A DNA stretch of 64,000 nt from Endomychus coccineus (GCA_958510875.1 OY294068.1:194828315-194892314), one strand, 5' to 3'. Counted from the first letter of the stretch, positions 46,838-58,165 are shown. Notes: a model not told the origin generated them from the letters alone. Numbers and translations are program-made.

Positions 46838-47997
46838 CGAGGGCAAGGTGAAATGTCCCTGAAAAATGAAAAGAAATGATGTCAAAACCTATTTTATTTC
46901 CAACGTCTTTCTAATTTTTCGATCCCTTCCAAATAATACGATTTCGGCAATCCTTGGAGCCAAATCTCTTTCCGCCGAGTCATTTCTTCAAGTTTGGAAA
47001 TAGATAAAAATCGCAGAGGCCCAAATCTGGTGAATATGGTGGATTACGGACCAATTCTGACACTGCGACTGCGGACCTGAGCGCCGGTGAGTTATCCTGG
47101 TAGAAGAGCACTTATTTCTTTGCATGAAATAAATGCGGCAGCTTTTGCTTCAAATCGAATATATCCAACAGCTCAGCATGATATACGCCGCGGTGATCGT
47201 TTTGCCCTTTTAAAGATAATCGATATGGACGATACTGTGGGAATTCCAAAAAACTGTCGCCATGACTTTGTTGGTCGATAAACTCACTTTAGCCTTTTTC
47301 GGCTTCGATTCGCTACGAAAAGTCCATTGTTTTGACTGTTCTTTGGTCTCTGGTGTGTTGTGATGGATCCATGTTTCGTTCACAGTTACGAAACTGCGCA
47401 AAAAGTTCTTCTTATCGCGCTTGAACATCGCCAAACACTCCTTTGAAGGTGTCGCACGGTCGCGTTTGCTGTCAATAGAGAACAATTGCGGCACCCATCT
47501 GGCAGACAGCTTTCTCATATTCAAAAATGTTTTGTACACGTTCGGTTGAGATGCCCATAGCCTCAGCACTTCAACTAGCCGATCGTCCAATATCATACCA
47601 TGGACTATATCGCGATTTCTGGCGTTGTAACCTCGATTGAGCGACCACAACATTCGGCGTCCTTTGTGGTTATACCATCACAACGAAAATCAGTAACCCG
47701 CTTGTGAATCGTGAGGAGACCCCCTAATTTTTATCTAGTGATGCTTTGGTTCGCGTAAAGTTTTTTCCACGCAAGATATAATGTTCAATCAAGACGCGAA
47801 ATTCACTTCTTTCCATGTTTACAAAAATCATCAAGGTTGCTCCCTTTTGTGGGTGTCAAAACAGAACTGAATGACATATCAGTTTGGAAATTTTAAAGCA
47901 TTCTGGATAAAGATGATACGTCATACAAACGTCAAATGGGATTTTCGATTGTGGCGCCATCTGTTTTATTTTTCAGGGACTTTTCACCTTACTCTCA
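46838..47997 (-). mobile_element. mariner element, inactive
   Basis: The ends are inverted repeats: CGAGGGCAAGGTGAAATGTC at 46838 and, as reverse complement of 47997, TGAGAGTAAGGTGAAAAGTC. Both continue into CCTGAAAAAT, and TA flanks each side. The minus strand encodes a mariner transposase in broken frames: MERSEFRVLIEHYILRGKNF (N-terminus near 47815), KLSARWVPQL, VNETWIHHNTPETKEQS, KVMATVFW, YQDNSPA and PPYSPDLGLCDFYLFP. At 1160 bp the element is slightly shorter than a full-length mariner of about 1.3 kb. Confidence 0.9.
47210..47653 (-). pseudogene. mariner transposase central part
   Basis: This 147-codon minus frame holds the linker and the first part of the catalytic domain. The first catalytic aspartate of the D,D34D triad, normally in V.xDE.W, is asparagine here (VTVNETWIHH). 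The second (YQDN, near 47105) and third (GLCD, near 47030) aspartates lie in downstream frames with fewer than 34 residues between them, so a small deletion also removed part of that spacer. Stops occur in the N-terminal part. The protein is non-functional. Confidence 0.85.
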
Positions 47998-47999
47998 TA

Positions 48000-49210
48000 T
48001 GTAAGTAGTGAATTTAGAAATGTTCCCATGAACAAACATGCTTCAGGAATGGTAGAAATGGATCAGAGTTGGACTGTAACGTATTGAGAAAATATTTTCG
48101 TACAATTTGCTCAATCATACAATATGGGAGATTGTATATTTATTTAAATAGACAGATCATAGTTTCCAGAAAAATCTGATTTTTACACAGTTGTGACAGA
48201 ATTTTCTCGACTGATCCGTTCGAAAGTAATCAAAAGAAAAGAACAATTTCTATTGAAGGATAATCCTTCATTGGGTGAGCTTTCTCTCATAATGACTATG
48301 GCAGCCATGTTGATGGAATTATGATTTATTATATGTGGCTGGCAGCGCCGCTAGAAGTCGAAAAGCTTTTTAAACGCCTGCGGGCATTAATAACACCCAC
48401 AGTGACAAGAACATAGGAATAGGTGAAATTCAAATGAAGATAGATAATATATGCCTAATTGTGAAAAATCTTTTTAGGATATATCGCTCGAAATCCCTAA
48501 TTGCCGAGTGGTCCGTATAATTTATATAAAAGGGACTGTGCCGAACGACTTTTAGGGCACCTAATATTCCGCTCGTTCACTGGATAAAAACACTGCGACA
48601 AAGTAACCTCAACACGAAAGCGATATAGCACGCAACAATGAAGTTTGTTCAATTATAAAGTCAGAAATATGGATATCCCGTTTCTCCTGTGCCATTAAAT
48701 ATGCATATTCATAACCATGAGGTTATTATTGTTTCGAATTTCTGAGCTGCAAAGTGGTAAATTATTATTAAGTGACTCATTAAAGTGATTTTATTCTTGC
48801 GTATTGTAATCTCTCGGGACAATGTTTGAACCAATCGTAGTGAAACGATTCAAGAATCTATTATGACTACGTATTAGTTTGATTGCTGTGGGGTGGAAAT
48901 TGTCACAAGAGAAGTTCCTTCTTCTCGTTTCCATCCGTTGAATATAAGCCTCATGATTTTGTGCGATTTGGTACCAGTAAAGTCCTACTGTGTTTTTGAT
49001 CTCATCACTCTATTTCATTTGTGAGCTCCCCACTTTATTTTTCTCTTGCCATGATCTTATCATCTACCCACGCCAATTGAATCCTCTTCTAACCACTCTT
49101 CTGATGATGATTCAAGGACTTACTTCTTGATTTGATTTTCGAGTTACTTGACCTTAGGCTCAAGATTCTTATAAGTGGGCAAAACATAGCGAACATTAGG
49201 CTATTGTGGC
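48000..49210. other. Unassigned; TATA-like word at 48523
   Basis: TATATAAAAGGG at 48523-48534 is followed by GC-richer sequence to about 48640, which could be a promoter and leader. No protein-coding exon can be recognised after it. The rest is featureless. Confidence 0.25.
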
Positions 49211-49214
49211 TGAC

Positions 49215-49570
49215 TAATCATAGTTCAACCAGAAAATTCAGTGGATACAATTGAAATCCCAAGCATATATAACAAATGAAGGGATAAGTCAGGGATATCT
49301 ATTAGGACCCCCTCTATACATCTTATAAACAAATGATTTATCATATTTATCGAATGATATATCATTCAATTTGTTGATGATATATCGGTTGTATTTCAAG
49401 TTTAGGAAACATATAAGTTCGTCGATTCTCGATAGATTAAATTCATTTAAAAAAACTCAGCTCATGAATTTCTTATATTTCATTAACATAATAGAAACAG
49501 ATTACACTTCGAAAAATAATGATGGTAATACTATGGTATTCAGATTCTTAGGATTACCATGGGCGATATA
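49215..49570 (+). pseudogene. Non-LTR RT motif B-C fragment
   Basis: Around 49275-49330 the plus strand reads EGISQGYLLGPPLYIL.TNDLS, equivalent to GVPQGSxLGPxLFxLYxNDL (RT motif B). One frame over, at 49368-49402, is QFVDDISVVFQV, equivalent to the F/YADD box with Ala replaced by Val. Neighbouring RT motifs are missing or unreadable. This is an isolated fragment. Confidence 0.6.
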
Positions 49571-49574
49571 GAAA

Positions 49575-50995
49575 TAACTCGGTGATTAGTTATTGTTTAT
49601 TGTAACACTTATACATGTAGATAACTGCACTATTTCAAATAGTATTGCTATCGACTATTTGTTAGTTAGTTGTAAACTAGTTATCAGTGTTTACGAAATC
49701 GTACGAGTCAAGTTCTCTTTAGTATTGATTCCTGATTATTCTGGTTTTTCAATGCGAATGAAAATGTTATAAAAACTCTTAATAATTGAATTTATTTTAT
49801 TTTTTACATCATCACTTATATTGTATTGACATGTTTTCAATACTTGGTTCATATTCAGAACAAACAAATATATCTATTTAACCATTCTACTATCAATCTA
49901 CGATAATATAGTTATTCAAGCTTTGCTTACAGATATTCCAAGAACTACTTCTGGTCCGATAAATTTTGCCCAGAGAGTCTGCTACCTCATTTCCCTCAAT
50001 GGCCGAGTGGCAGGGTATCTAGATCATGGTTACGTTGTTCTTATTGTCTAGGCGTGCAAGAGCTATATCAACAATCTCGTTCCTATTGTTGTATTGTAAC
50101 GATAAGAACAAATTTTTTTTTGCCGATTTGTGAGCTCGTTGCCGTCGCTCTAGTTTTCGAGCACACTACTCGATGGCACGTACCTTTCCATGAAAAATAG
50201 TTGCATGAACACTAAGACTTTCACATAGTTAAGTCTTCGGGTTGCAACCGTACATTGCGGCTCAAACTCTCGAGGGAGCGTTGCCTTTACACATTACTTG
50301 ACTTGATCTGATTTCAAGCCAAGTATTATCAAGTAACGAGAAGATCGAGTTAAGTAGTGAATCTCTAAACAATATTATACAAACTCCCAAATGAAACAAA
50401 TACCAAACGCAAAACGAATATTACACAAACTAACTGAGAGTATACATTCTCTAAATAACCAAAAGAAAAACAAAATATATTAGAAGTCATATCTTTCCAA
50501 TGTCAAATGAAAATTACATCTCAGTTCCGTTCTTTCAATGAATAAATTAGCTATTTTATTGAGATCTATTTCGTCACACAGGGTTTAATCACAGTCACAC
50601 TGTTAGGACATTTTTGTATCTCAATTATATCTTTAATGTAAGTAGCGCAGATAAAGAACATTCCGCACAAAGTACATGTTGAAACTGGTATCTTGAGAAT
50701 TATTTGAACGAGTAACCTGTATCCAGAGAGCACATTTTTGTAAGTTTTGGCCCTATCTCTTATTTTTGAGATATCAATATCCTTGAAGGACATACCGTAT
50801 TGCATACCGGAGGTACTCTGAACTAAATTTCTTATCAGACGCTAGTTCCCTCCCGTTCAAAATTCAAATGAAAATCTGGAAAATATTTGGATATGATGTT
50901 TATCTCTCAAGGTATGGATGAAAATCAGTAGATGAGAGGGCTTGAGCCTATGGCCATGGACTAAGCGCCTATGATGCTGTAACTGTAACAGTTGA
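49575..50995. other. No gene seen
   Basis: A 79-codon minus frame at 50566-50805 with several cysteines (STCTLCGMFFIC) has no family I recognise. Words resembling a tRNA A-box (GGCCGAGTGG at 50002) occur, but there is no B-box at the right distance. Confidence 0.35.
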
Positions 50996-50999
50996 TAGT

Positions 51000-51575
51000 T
51001 ATATATAAATTCTCGGGAAATAGGTCACACTAGCACATACGTTCATCATTTTCGTCTTTACGTACGTTTCGGTCTCACGACCATTATCGAAAGACGTATT
51101 ATATCTAAAACGGGATTTTTTTCCAATTGTATCGCACCAATTTCATTTAAAAATGCCCACGTCGCTGAAACGAACAGAAACACGAATAATCGAAACTGTA
51201 ACACATTAATGTTTTAAGTATATGAATATGTGTCAAGAACCACTGCTTAGCAATATTCTTATAATATACGGAGTCATGTGAAACGAAGTCTGTATACGAC
51301 TGAAACCAAAAAATAAAACGGTCAAGTATCTACTTTTAACATTATAAAGACCCATGTAGAAATTTGCAAGGATTCCAATTATTCAAAATAGTATAAATCT
51401 GACTTAATGACTGAATATCTGTTCTATTATTTACATTCTTAGAGTAACGTTTTATGTGAATCTTCTCCAGAACAGATCTTTTATAATAATTGGTTTCCTT
51501 AGTTAAAATATTAACATTTTTGTTATTGAATTGATGGTTATAATCAAAGCAGTGTTTAACAAGGGCGGTGGAATT
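51000..51575 (-). mobile_element. Penelope-like family A 3' UTR and C-terminal end
   Basis: The reverse complement parallels 1130-1860 through the whole 3' UTR, with a hammerhead-like segment at 51058-51100 (minus: GATAATGGTCGTGAGACCGA then AACGT) and terminal GACCTATTTCCCGAGAATTT at 51010-51030. It ends near 51575 at CCACCGCCCTTGTTAAACAC, where the orientation flips. Confidence 0.75.
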
Positions 51576-51841
51576 TACAAATTTCCAAATCTAAGACCTT
51601 CAATACCTGAAGATAAACAAACTCACACAGTAAATAAATTAACTTGCTCAGATTGCGATGGGACATACAAGAATCTCTAAACAATATTTACAATAAAGAA
51701 TGTATGGCCATAAGAATATTACAAGAAACAAAATCTTAGAAAAGTTTACATCCCTTGCTAAATACTGCTTTGATTATAACCATCAATTCAATAAAAAAAA
51801 TTTAATATTTCAACTGAGGTAACCAATTATTCTAAGAGATA

Positions 51842-51842
<1 letters not shown>
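51575..51842 (+). mobile_element. Penelope-like family A C-terminal fragment (plus)
   Basis: CACACAGTAAATAAATTAAC, TTGCTCAGATTGCGATGGGA and GTATGGCCATAAGAAT restore the GIY-YIG start of copy 1. The segment runs to AACCAATTATTCTAAGAGAT, where the non-LTR element of 51.84-54.47 kb interrupts it. The PLE sequence resumes at about 54471. Confidence 0.75.

Positions 51843-51873
<31 letters not shown>
51841..51873. repeat. (AAT)n tail of the minus-strand non-LTR element
   Basis: About eleven AAT units. As the 3' end of a minus-strand element it reads (ATT)n, the kind of short tandem tail that several non-LTR clades carry instead of poly(A). Confidence 0.85.
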
Positions 51874-51874
<1 letters not shown>

Positions 51875-51989
51875 GTTTATTTCAATATGCAGTTAGTTAC
51901 AATACAAAAGTTCAATAATTTTGTATTAATAAATAAACGAACAATACTCACAGAAGCCGTAGCTTGTGCGTGAGGAAATCTACGAATAT

Positions 51990-52035
51990 ATACATATGCA
52001 TACACACATACATATATATATATACATATATCTTC
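51990..52035. repeat. ACATATATA-type microsatellite
   Basis: Compound CATACACACATACATATATA repeat within the 3' UTR of the non-LTR element. Confidence 0.8.
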
Positions 52036-52113
52036 ATTATAATGGCATATTTAGATTAAGATTTTATAATAATAATATATAATATATAATAACATAATAA
52101 TACACACATGTAC

Positions 52114-52116
<3 letters not shown>

Positions 52117-52149
<33 letters not shown>
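52117..52149. repeat. (TA)n microsatellite
   Basis: Sixteen uninterrupted TA units within the 3' UTR of the non-LTR element. Confidence 0.9.
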
Positions 52150-52151
<2 letters not shown>

Positions 52152-52493
52152 ATTTACTTATATTTACAGTTTAAAATTATACATTATAAGTTAATTTTGT
52201 AACTCAATAAAATTTGAATGAATCATTCGATAAATGAGAAAATAATAAAAAGTTTAATATGAATTGAATTTAGATGTTTTCAGCGAAAACAATAATAAAG
52301 TTTGTTAGAAATAAAATTGTAGCTTTTAATTTTTAATTGTTAAGAATACATGGTTTATTTTCTTTCTATTTTTCAGTATAAATTGTTTCAACTCTTTTCA
52401 GAAAAGGTTTTTGTTTGAAAGTATTTTAATCTCAGTATCTAAGATATTGAATAACTTTGGATAAAGGTAAGCTTGTGATCTCTGCCCGATTGA

Positions 52494-53027
52494 TTATTTC
52501 ATCTTTTCAATGGGGATCATGTATTTTTTATTTCGTGTGTTATATGGATTGTTATTTGGTTTTATGTTTTCAAGTGGAGGGTCATTTATCATAATTTGCA
52601 ATGTATATAGTTGCCGGATATCCATTTGTTGTGTAACTTCATATAGTGTTTCAGTAGAATACAATTTACTTTCATTTAATATGAGTTTCAATATCCATTT
52701 TTGTGTTATATTTAGTTGATATAAATGAGTGTCTAAGACTCCTCCCCATACTATTATCTCGTATCTTATATGACGTTCAACTAATGATTTGTAGACAGTT
52801 ATTAATGTTTTAGTATCTACTATTTTATTCAAATATTTAAAAATAGGTATTAGTGTCCTTATTTTTCTACTAAGGAAATCCATATGTTTGTCCCATCTTA
52901 GGTGTTTGTCGATTTCTACACCTAGATATTTTATTGTGCTAATTTCTTTAATTTTAAGAGGGTTTGTTGAATTTATATTCAATTCCTCATATTCTGGTAG
53001 TGAATTCGAGTAACACCCATAAGGCAT
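52494..53027 (-). pseudogene. Non-LTR pol C-terminal part
   Basis: This 177-codon minus frame reads KTYYMPYG-like, IKYLGVEIDKHLRWDKHMDFL, IFKYLNKIVDTKTLITVYKSL, ERHIRYEIIVWGG and QKWILKLILN, ending NPYNTRNKKYMIP. This is the RT thumb and C-terminal region, ending in the YNTRN motif typical of the group. Beyond the stop, a second frame continues RSQAYLYPKLFNILDTEIK, the usual protein end, to about 52350. The 1-bp offset from the preceding frame near 53035 is a frameshift in an A-rich run. Confidence 0.85.
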
Positions 53028-53040
53028 GTAATATGTTTTG

Positions 53041-53865
53041 TCAATATTTATTGAGAGTTTTCTTTTTATAAAACCATTCTTTCACAGATTCCATATATGT
53101 TTCCACTATCGATTTTAATTTAGTCCAATTTGTAGCACAATAGAAAATTACAGTGTCATCGGCAAAACTGATGATCTCTCCTTGCGTGTCTTGTATAAAT
53201 AAATTATTTAAATAAATATTGAACAACAGTGGTCCCAATACCGTACCTTGTGGTACTCCGTATTCGTTTGTTAATGTTTTACTTAAATTACCATTTATCT
53301 TTACCTTTTGATTTCTCTTTGTTAAATAGTTTTTGAATAAAGTTAAGGTTATGCCTCGTATGCCACTGTGTTCCAGACATTCTAAAAGTTGGGTATGGTT
53401 CACGGTGTCAAAAGCTTTTTCTAAATCTATAAAAACACACAAGCAGCAATCATCTCTATCTAAGGAGTTATAGATTTTATTAGTTAATTTGCCAATGGTG
53501 TCTTGTGTTGAAACTCCTTCCCTAAAACCAAACTGATTGTTTTTTAAAATGTTATATTTTTTGAGAAATATTTTCATCCGATTTTTTATGGCAGTTTCAA
53601 AAATTTTCGTGAAACAGGTAATTAATGATATGGGCATATAATTCAGTACCTTTGTTTTGTCCCCTTTCTTAAATATTGGTCTGATTACTGAAGTTTTAAA
53701 CGCAGTTGGACATACAGTATCGGAAATAATTCTTCTGGGGTATAGACATAAATCTACACATGCAACAAGGAACGCAATGATATGATAACACCACATAAAC
53801 AAGAGAGACGCACTGCTATGCGCCCCTTCCCTTACCCCACCCGAGGCGTTAACTGCTACTCGCAC
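53041..53865 (-). pseudogene. Non-LTR reverse transcriptase domain
   Basis: From about residue 50 the 274-codon frame is a near-complete RT: PTAFKTSVIRPIFKKGDK and LNYMPISLIT (fingers), QFGFREGVSTQDTI, VFIDLEKAFDTVNH (motif A with Asp), GVPQGTVLGPLLFNIYLNNL (motif B) and ISFADDTVIFY (motif C with both Asp). All three catalytic aspartates are present. The first 40-odd residues (CpG-rich DNA at 53770-53885) do not resemble the family and replace the usual linker. The frame breaks 1 bp before the C-terminal part. This is the best-preserved RT in the window. Confidence 0.9.
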
Positions 53866-53899
53866 ATTCGCCCGACTGGTGCTGGTATGCAGGTGATTT

Positions 53900-54454
53900 T
53901 TAATTTTTTAATTGGATAGCTATGTTTCTTATTTCATTTACAGTTACCGGTGTCATATAGAACGAGTTTTTTTGGGTGTCAGTTTCCTCTTTATAATTGA
54001 TCTTTGGTTTAATTTTACTAGCTAACTTATTACCAATAAATGAATATAAATTGTTGAATATGTTTGGTAATTTTTTGGGATCTTTTATTAATTGATCATT
54101 GGAATCATATATTTCAGATACGTCACATTTGTTTTTTGAATTTTTGCCACAAATCTTATTTATTGTTTGCCAAAGGGATGTTGAAGATTTATTATTTTTC
54201 TCAATTTCTTGTTGATAAAATTTACATTTAGTGTCTTTGATTACGCGATTTAGGATATTTCTATAAATGGTGTATTCATTTTTGAATATTACATTATCAG
54301 GTTGCTGGTGATGTTTTTTGAATAGCCAATCTCTTTGTTTTATCGATTTCATTATGCCCCTTGTTTTCCAAGCTTTCCTCTTTTTTGGATTTGATGTTTT
54401 TTTGATATATTTCGTGCACAATTGCACTTTATTCATTACTGTTTCAATAAACAT
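53900..54454 (-). pseudogene. Non-LTR pol linker (endonuclease-RT)
   Basis: This 184-codon frame includes KAWKTRGIMKSIKQRDWLFKK, YTIYRNILNRVIKDTKCKFY and SLWQTINKICG, then TVNEIRNIAIQLKN. This is the connector between endonuclease and RT in CR1/jockey-like pol proteins (W.T.GI..SI..R..L, Y..YRN.LN..I...K..Y). It breaks off at about 53900, one frame away from the RT. The endonuclease itself is missing upstream because the element ends near 54470. Confidence 0.8.
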
Positions 54455-54470
54455 ATTAGTTGCCTCGTCA

Positions 54471-54515
54471 AGTATATTCTAGAGATGATTCACATAAAAA
54501 GTAACTCCAAGTCGT
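54471..54515 (+). mobile_element. Penelope-like family A, continuation after insertion
   Basis: TATTCTAGAGATGATTCACATAAAAAGTAACTCC resumes the PLE-A 3' UTR interrupted at 51842. Similarity fades after about 54515. Confidence 0.6.
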
Positions 54516-54519
54516 ATTC

Positions 54520-55465
54520 GATTAACAAGTACATCATGATTATGTGCGATATGGGAAAATTAAATTGAATTAAATGGAGTTATTATCACTTAATAGACTT
54601 ATCCAATAAGTGAAGCCAATGTGAATTTCCCAAAATTTGTCTATTTACTAGAAACACGTTTTGTATACTTTCCAATCAACATACACGTAACAACTGAACC
54701 TACTACGGAAACATGGGTAATACTTTTTAAATAACAGCAAAAGTCATAAGTTGGAGTGATATAAAACTCGAAATTGGTATAAACGTAATTTACAATGTAA
54801 AATACAGCGATATGTTATCATGACATATGTTGCTCCTCCATTTACGAGCATTCCACCAATATAACACACCTGGACCATTACAGCGTTCCACCAATTTCTC
54901 TTCAAACGTTGGGACTTGTGTTAGTATAACCCCTAATAAGGGTAGATCCTCCGCGATAAATATAACTGACATATGTTCAATGTGCATTGTTGGAAACGGT
55001 AGATCCTGAAATACTTTTCTAATTTCAGAATATACCATCATTATTCCGTTATATCTCGAGCTCTAGAAATTCCATTTCCCGGCTTCTACATTCGTTTAAT
55101 TATATTTCGAAATGTGAATAGGAGTATTTTTCACCATAAATAAAACGTGTAACTTGTTACCAACAACGGAAATCATCAAACTCAAGGCTGTTGCTTTCCA
55201 ATCCTCTGATCACAATCAGAGGGGGATACAGACAGGGATGTTCCTCTATTTTCAACATACCTACGTAGATAACTCCGAGAACAAACGTCTGTTTTCTTTT
55301 CGATATTCTTACGAGAATAGTCAATGAGAAGTAATTATAACACTCAATTCTGGGTTATTAGATTCCACCTTCTGTCATAATCCTCGAGAACATTTCGACA
55401 CCATCTTCAAAAGTAAATCAAAAATTAATCTTCGAAATTCCCTGATTATATGCTCGATCCAGCAA
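54520..55465. other. No gene seen
   Basis: Overlapping short frames on both strands at 54790-55041 carry no motif. Confidence 0.35.
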
Positions 55466-55494
55466 TTCCCCTGATGCGTTGAGTCATATGTTCA

Positions 55495-56139
55495 TTGATT
55501 AATACGAATATCGGTCTTAAAGATCATAATTTGAAAACAGCAGTTTTCAAATTCATTGAATCAATTATAACATCCTTGGAAAATAAAGAAATCCCATGTG
55601 AACTTTTTCTTGATCTCTCTAAGGCTTTTGACACGATCAATCATAAAATCCTTCTTGCAAAACTGGAGAAATACTCAGTCAGAGATAAACAATCAGCCTT
55701 GATGGAAAGCTATTCAGAATGTAGAACGCAGAGAGTGAAAAACTCTGAGGGTGGACAAAATTTCATATCTGGGGAATTGCTACTACAAATGGGAGTTCCT
55801 CGAGGTAACATAATTGACCCACTTCTGTTCCTAATCAATTCTAATGATCTATCACAAGTTATTGCTGATGCTAGAAAGTTACTTATCAATTGTGCAGATG
55901 ATAGTAACATTAAAGTATCTGCAAATCACCTTCGCCTTATCGAAACTGAAATTGCCCCTGCGCTCTCAAATATTGAACATTGGTGTATGAATAACAAACT
56001 CACATTGAACAAAAGTAAATCGACTGCATCTTTACATCAAGCCATAGTAGACTGCAAATTCCAGAAACATGAATTTCAAATAACTACATTTTGTGGAAAT
56101 GAGGGATTATTCGAAATGTCTTGGAATAAATATAGATAA
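55495..56139 (+). pseudogene. Reverse transcriptase fragment
   Basis: A 214-codon frame: NIGLKDHNLKTAVFKFIESI (equivalent of QFGFR..ST), CELFLDLSKAFDTINHKILL (motif A, catalytic Asp present), MGVPRGNIIDPLLFLINSNDL (motif B; the Gln of PQG is Arg and the Gly-Pro of LGP is Asp-Pro) and LINCADDSNI (motif C; Y/F of the box is Cys but both Asp remain), then HWCMNNKLTLNKSKS. Changes at conserved positions and the later stop mark it as decayed. Confidence 0.8.
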
Positions 56140-56358
56140 AAACACAACTGGTGTGAAGAAATCGAACAAGGATGTAAAAGACTGAGTTCTATCATTTATA
56201 TTTACGTGTCGTAAAACCACAACTTGAGGAAAATACATTAAGAGTTTTTTATTATGCTTCCAATCTCTGTTGAGTTTTGGGGTAATTTTTCGGGGTAACA
56301 GCTACCAGGCTGATATGATATTCAGGCAGCAAAAAAAGCAATACGAATAATCTTTGGA

Positions 56359-56730
56359 TTGGAGTATAAACAAAGTTACAGAGGCTTCTTCAAGAAAAAC
56401 AACTTGCTAACTGTTATTGGAATATACGTTTATCAATCCCTTCTTTTTATTTTCAAACAGAAGATTCTTTACAGATTTCACGTAACATTTCATATATATA
56501 TATCCAGCACATACGCTTACACTAACAGAAAAATTGTCCCTATGTGCATCAAATTTTTCAATAACTTGCCAATTGATATTCTATGTATGAAGAATTTCTG
56601 TGAATGTAAGAATAAAATATTCAATCTTATTGTGCAATGTGAACCATACACGATTAATGAATACTTGAATAAGTACGTTTTTGTTTCTGTATTTTCGTAT
56701 CTTATTTTAAATTTCTTCTGCATTGTTTGA
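56359..56730 (+). pseudogene. Non-LTR pol C-terminal region
   Basis: A 123-codon frame continuing the same element: QSYRGFFKKNNLLTVIGIYV and YQSLLFIFK, with CIKFFNNLPIDIL near residue 80 and an NEYLN end. LLTV..IY and FN.LP are conserved in the C-terminal part of this non-LTR group. Its frame differs from that of the RT fragment upstream. Confidence 0.65.
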
Positions 56731-56744
56731 CTTGTTTTCTTATA

Positions 56745-58080
56745 ATCTTGTTATTATTTCACAACAATTATTATTGAGAGAATGAATTTACTTTTACTTT
56801 TACTCCACTTCACTTTAAATACATGAAATTGAAGTATAAAGAGTCTATTATCGTAGAAAGTATCTGCATTTCGATAGTTCGTGTAGTTCAAGTGAGAACA
56901 TAGCTGTGCCAAAACGTTGGAAGACTAATGGAGATACATAGTTAACGTAAAACATTATCAAATATACTCATTATGCACCTATATATGGTCTGTACATATT
57001 GATAGTTTTTCATGCCAGTCAGTATCTATGTAGCATTTTACATATCACAGCTTCAATATAAGACATGGAAATATCTTCCAAAATAGAACTTGATGGGGTT
57101 TTCATAGCTTATTCATTATTGCGTGTGAAAATCTCGTTATTAAATTGATGATAATTTTGGCTAAGGCAAAGATCAAAAGCCTGCTATCTCGGATTTCAAT
57201 TCGGGATTGGTATGTGATGTAAAATCACATACTTATATTGGAGAAATAGCAGTAGAAAGACTATTTACTTACACATACATACGTAGACTCCATTCTTTGA
57301 TAGAAGCTGAAAGTTATTAATTTTGTTTTATTTGAGTTCAGAGTTAAATATTGATAACGCCAAAACCTCTCGTGGATACTTCTGTCAGTTTAATTCTAGT
57401 GAAAAAAACCTAATAAACGAAAGATCAAAGTAATATGTATGCAAATATTGGCAGGTTCATCTGGTTTTCATTTCATAACCGTGTAATATGACAAATGTAA
57501 TGCAGCGGAAATATTTAATATCCTTTCCAATGCAACTAGAATCTCAAACTACATTCCCATAAACAATATTCCAACGATGAACTCGTTCCGGAGTTTCACG
57601 ATGATGAATAGATTTCAGTGCGGCAAATGCTACAGATTGAGTGGATCATCTGAAAAACTAGCTTTAAGAAGTTCAAGTTTCTCCGTTCCTAATAAATGTG
57701 AAATGGCGCGCGAAGGTATGATTTGGTGGTTCGAGGAGGTCGATAAGAAAACGAAATAATAAATTTCACAATAAAAGTGAGTGTGGTGATAAATTACCCG
57801 TACACAATACCGCACGTATATACGTCACGTAGGATCCATTTTTTTTTGTTTCATAAATATTGCAAACATCGTAAAAATTCGCATGTAAGCGCTATATGGT
57901 TCCGGTTTTTATTGCTATCAGTAAAAATTTCACTGTTTCTATGTACGAGCTATCACGAATCTGTCTGTAGACTTGCATATTACTTTCAGGTCAACCACAT
58001 CTTAACATTTATTCGACTAGGTACGTTTCGGGCAAATCTAGAGAATCAATGACACCAAAATAATATAATATATTTCTGGA
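56745..58080. other. Unassigned DNA
   Basis: A 60-codon frame at 57577-57759 (SGSSEKLALRSSSFSVPNKC) and a 91-codon frame at 57777-58052 have no family I recognise. No clear repeat structure. Confidence 0.3.
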
Positions 58081-58084
58081 CATA

Positions 58085-58165
58085 CTCCGTGTCATTGGAG
58101 CTCAATTTTGAATCCACGTTCCAGCAATTAGTGCCATCTTCAGTGGCCATTCTTAGCTGTATAAT
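58085..58165 (-). mobile_element. Penelope-like terminus (family E)
   Basis: The minus strand reads ACTGAAGATGGCACTAATTG then CTGGAACGTGGATTC. This is the same layout (CTGAAGA, short stem, GAAAC-like, GTG) as the hammerhead-like ends of PLE-B, but a distinct sequence. No coding region adjoins. Confidence 0.5.

Larger units (their letters stand above)
51841..54470 (-). mobile_element. Non-LTR retrotransposon inserted in PLE-A
   Basis: A 2.6-kb minus-strand element with pol in three frames, an AT-rich 3' UTR (52350-51875) and an (ATT)n tail. It interrupts PLE-A, which reads AACCAATTATTCTAAGAGAT on the left and TATTCTAGAGATGATTCACA on the right, as in uninterrupted copies at 1180-1220 and, inverted, at 51470-51515. 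The endonuclease ORF part is missing (5' truncation). No clean target duplication can be defined. Clade not assigned; it belongs to the CR1/jockey-related group. Confidence 0.85.
55470..56740 (+). mobile_element. Non-LTR retrotransposon, RT to C-terminus
   Basis: The long frame 55495-56139 covers most of the RT. After a stop and frameshift, 56359-56730 gives the C-terminal region: YKQSYRGFFKKNNLLTVIGI, YVYQSLLFIF and KFFNNLPIDI, the FN.LP motif. The 5' end starts within the RT fingers, so the element is 5'-truncated. It is CR1/jockey-like and differs clearly from the 51.8-54.5 kb element. Confidence 0.8.

Noticed and set aside
48500..48520. TTGCCGAGTGGTCC, again A-box-like
   Set aside because: No B-box or cloverleaf follows.
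50002..50060. GGCCGAGTGGCAGGG, resembling a tRNA-Ser/Leu A-box
   Set aside because: No cloverleaf can be drawn and there is no B-box at the expected distance, so neither a tRNA nor a SINE is supported.
54790..55041. Overlapping 83- and 60-codon frames on opposite strands
   Set aside because: No motif in either; mutual shadows without support.
57577..57759. 60-codon frame with SSEKLALRSSSFSVPN
   Set aside because: Looks protein-like, but I could not connect it to a family or to flanking coding sequence.
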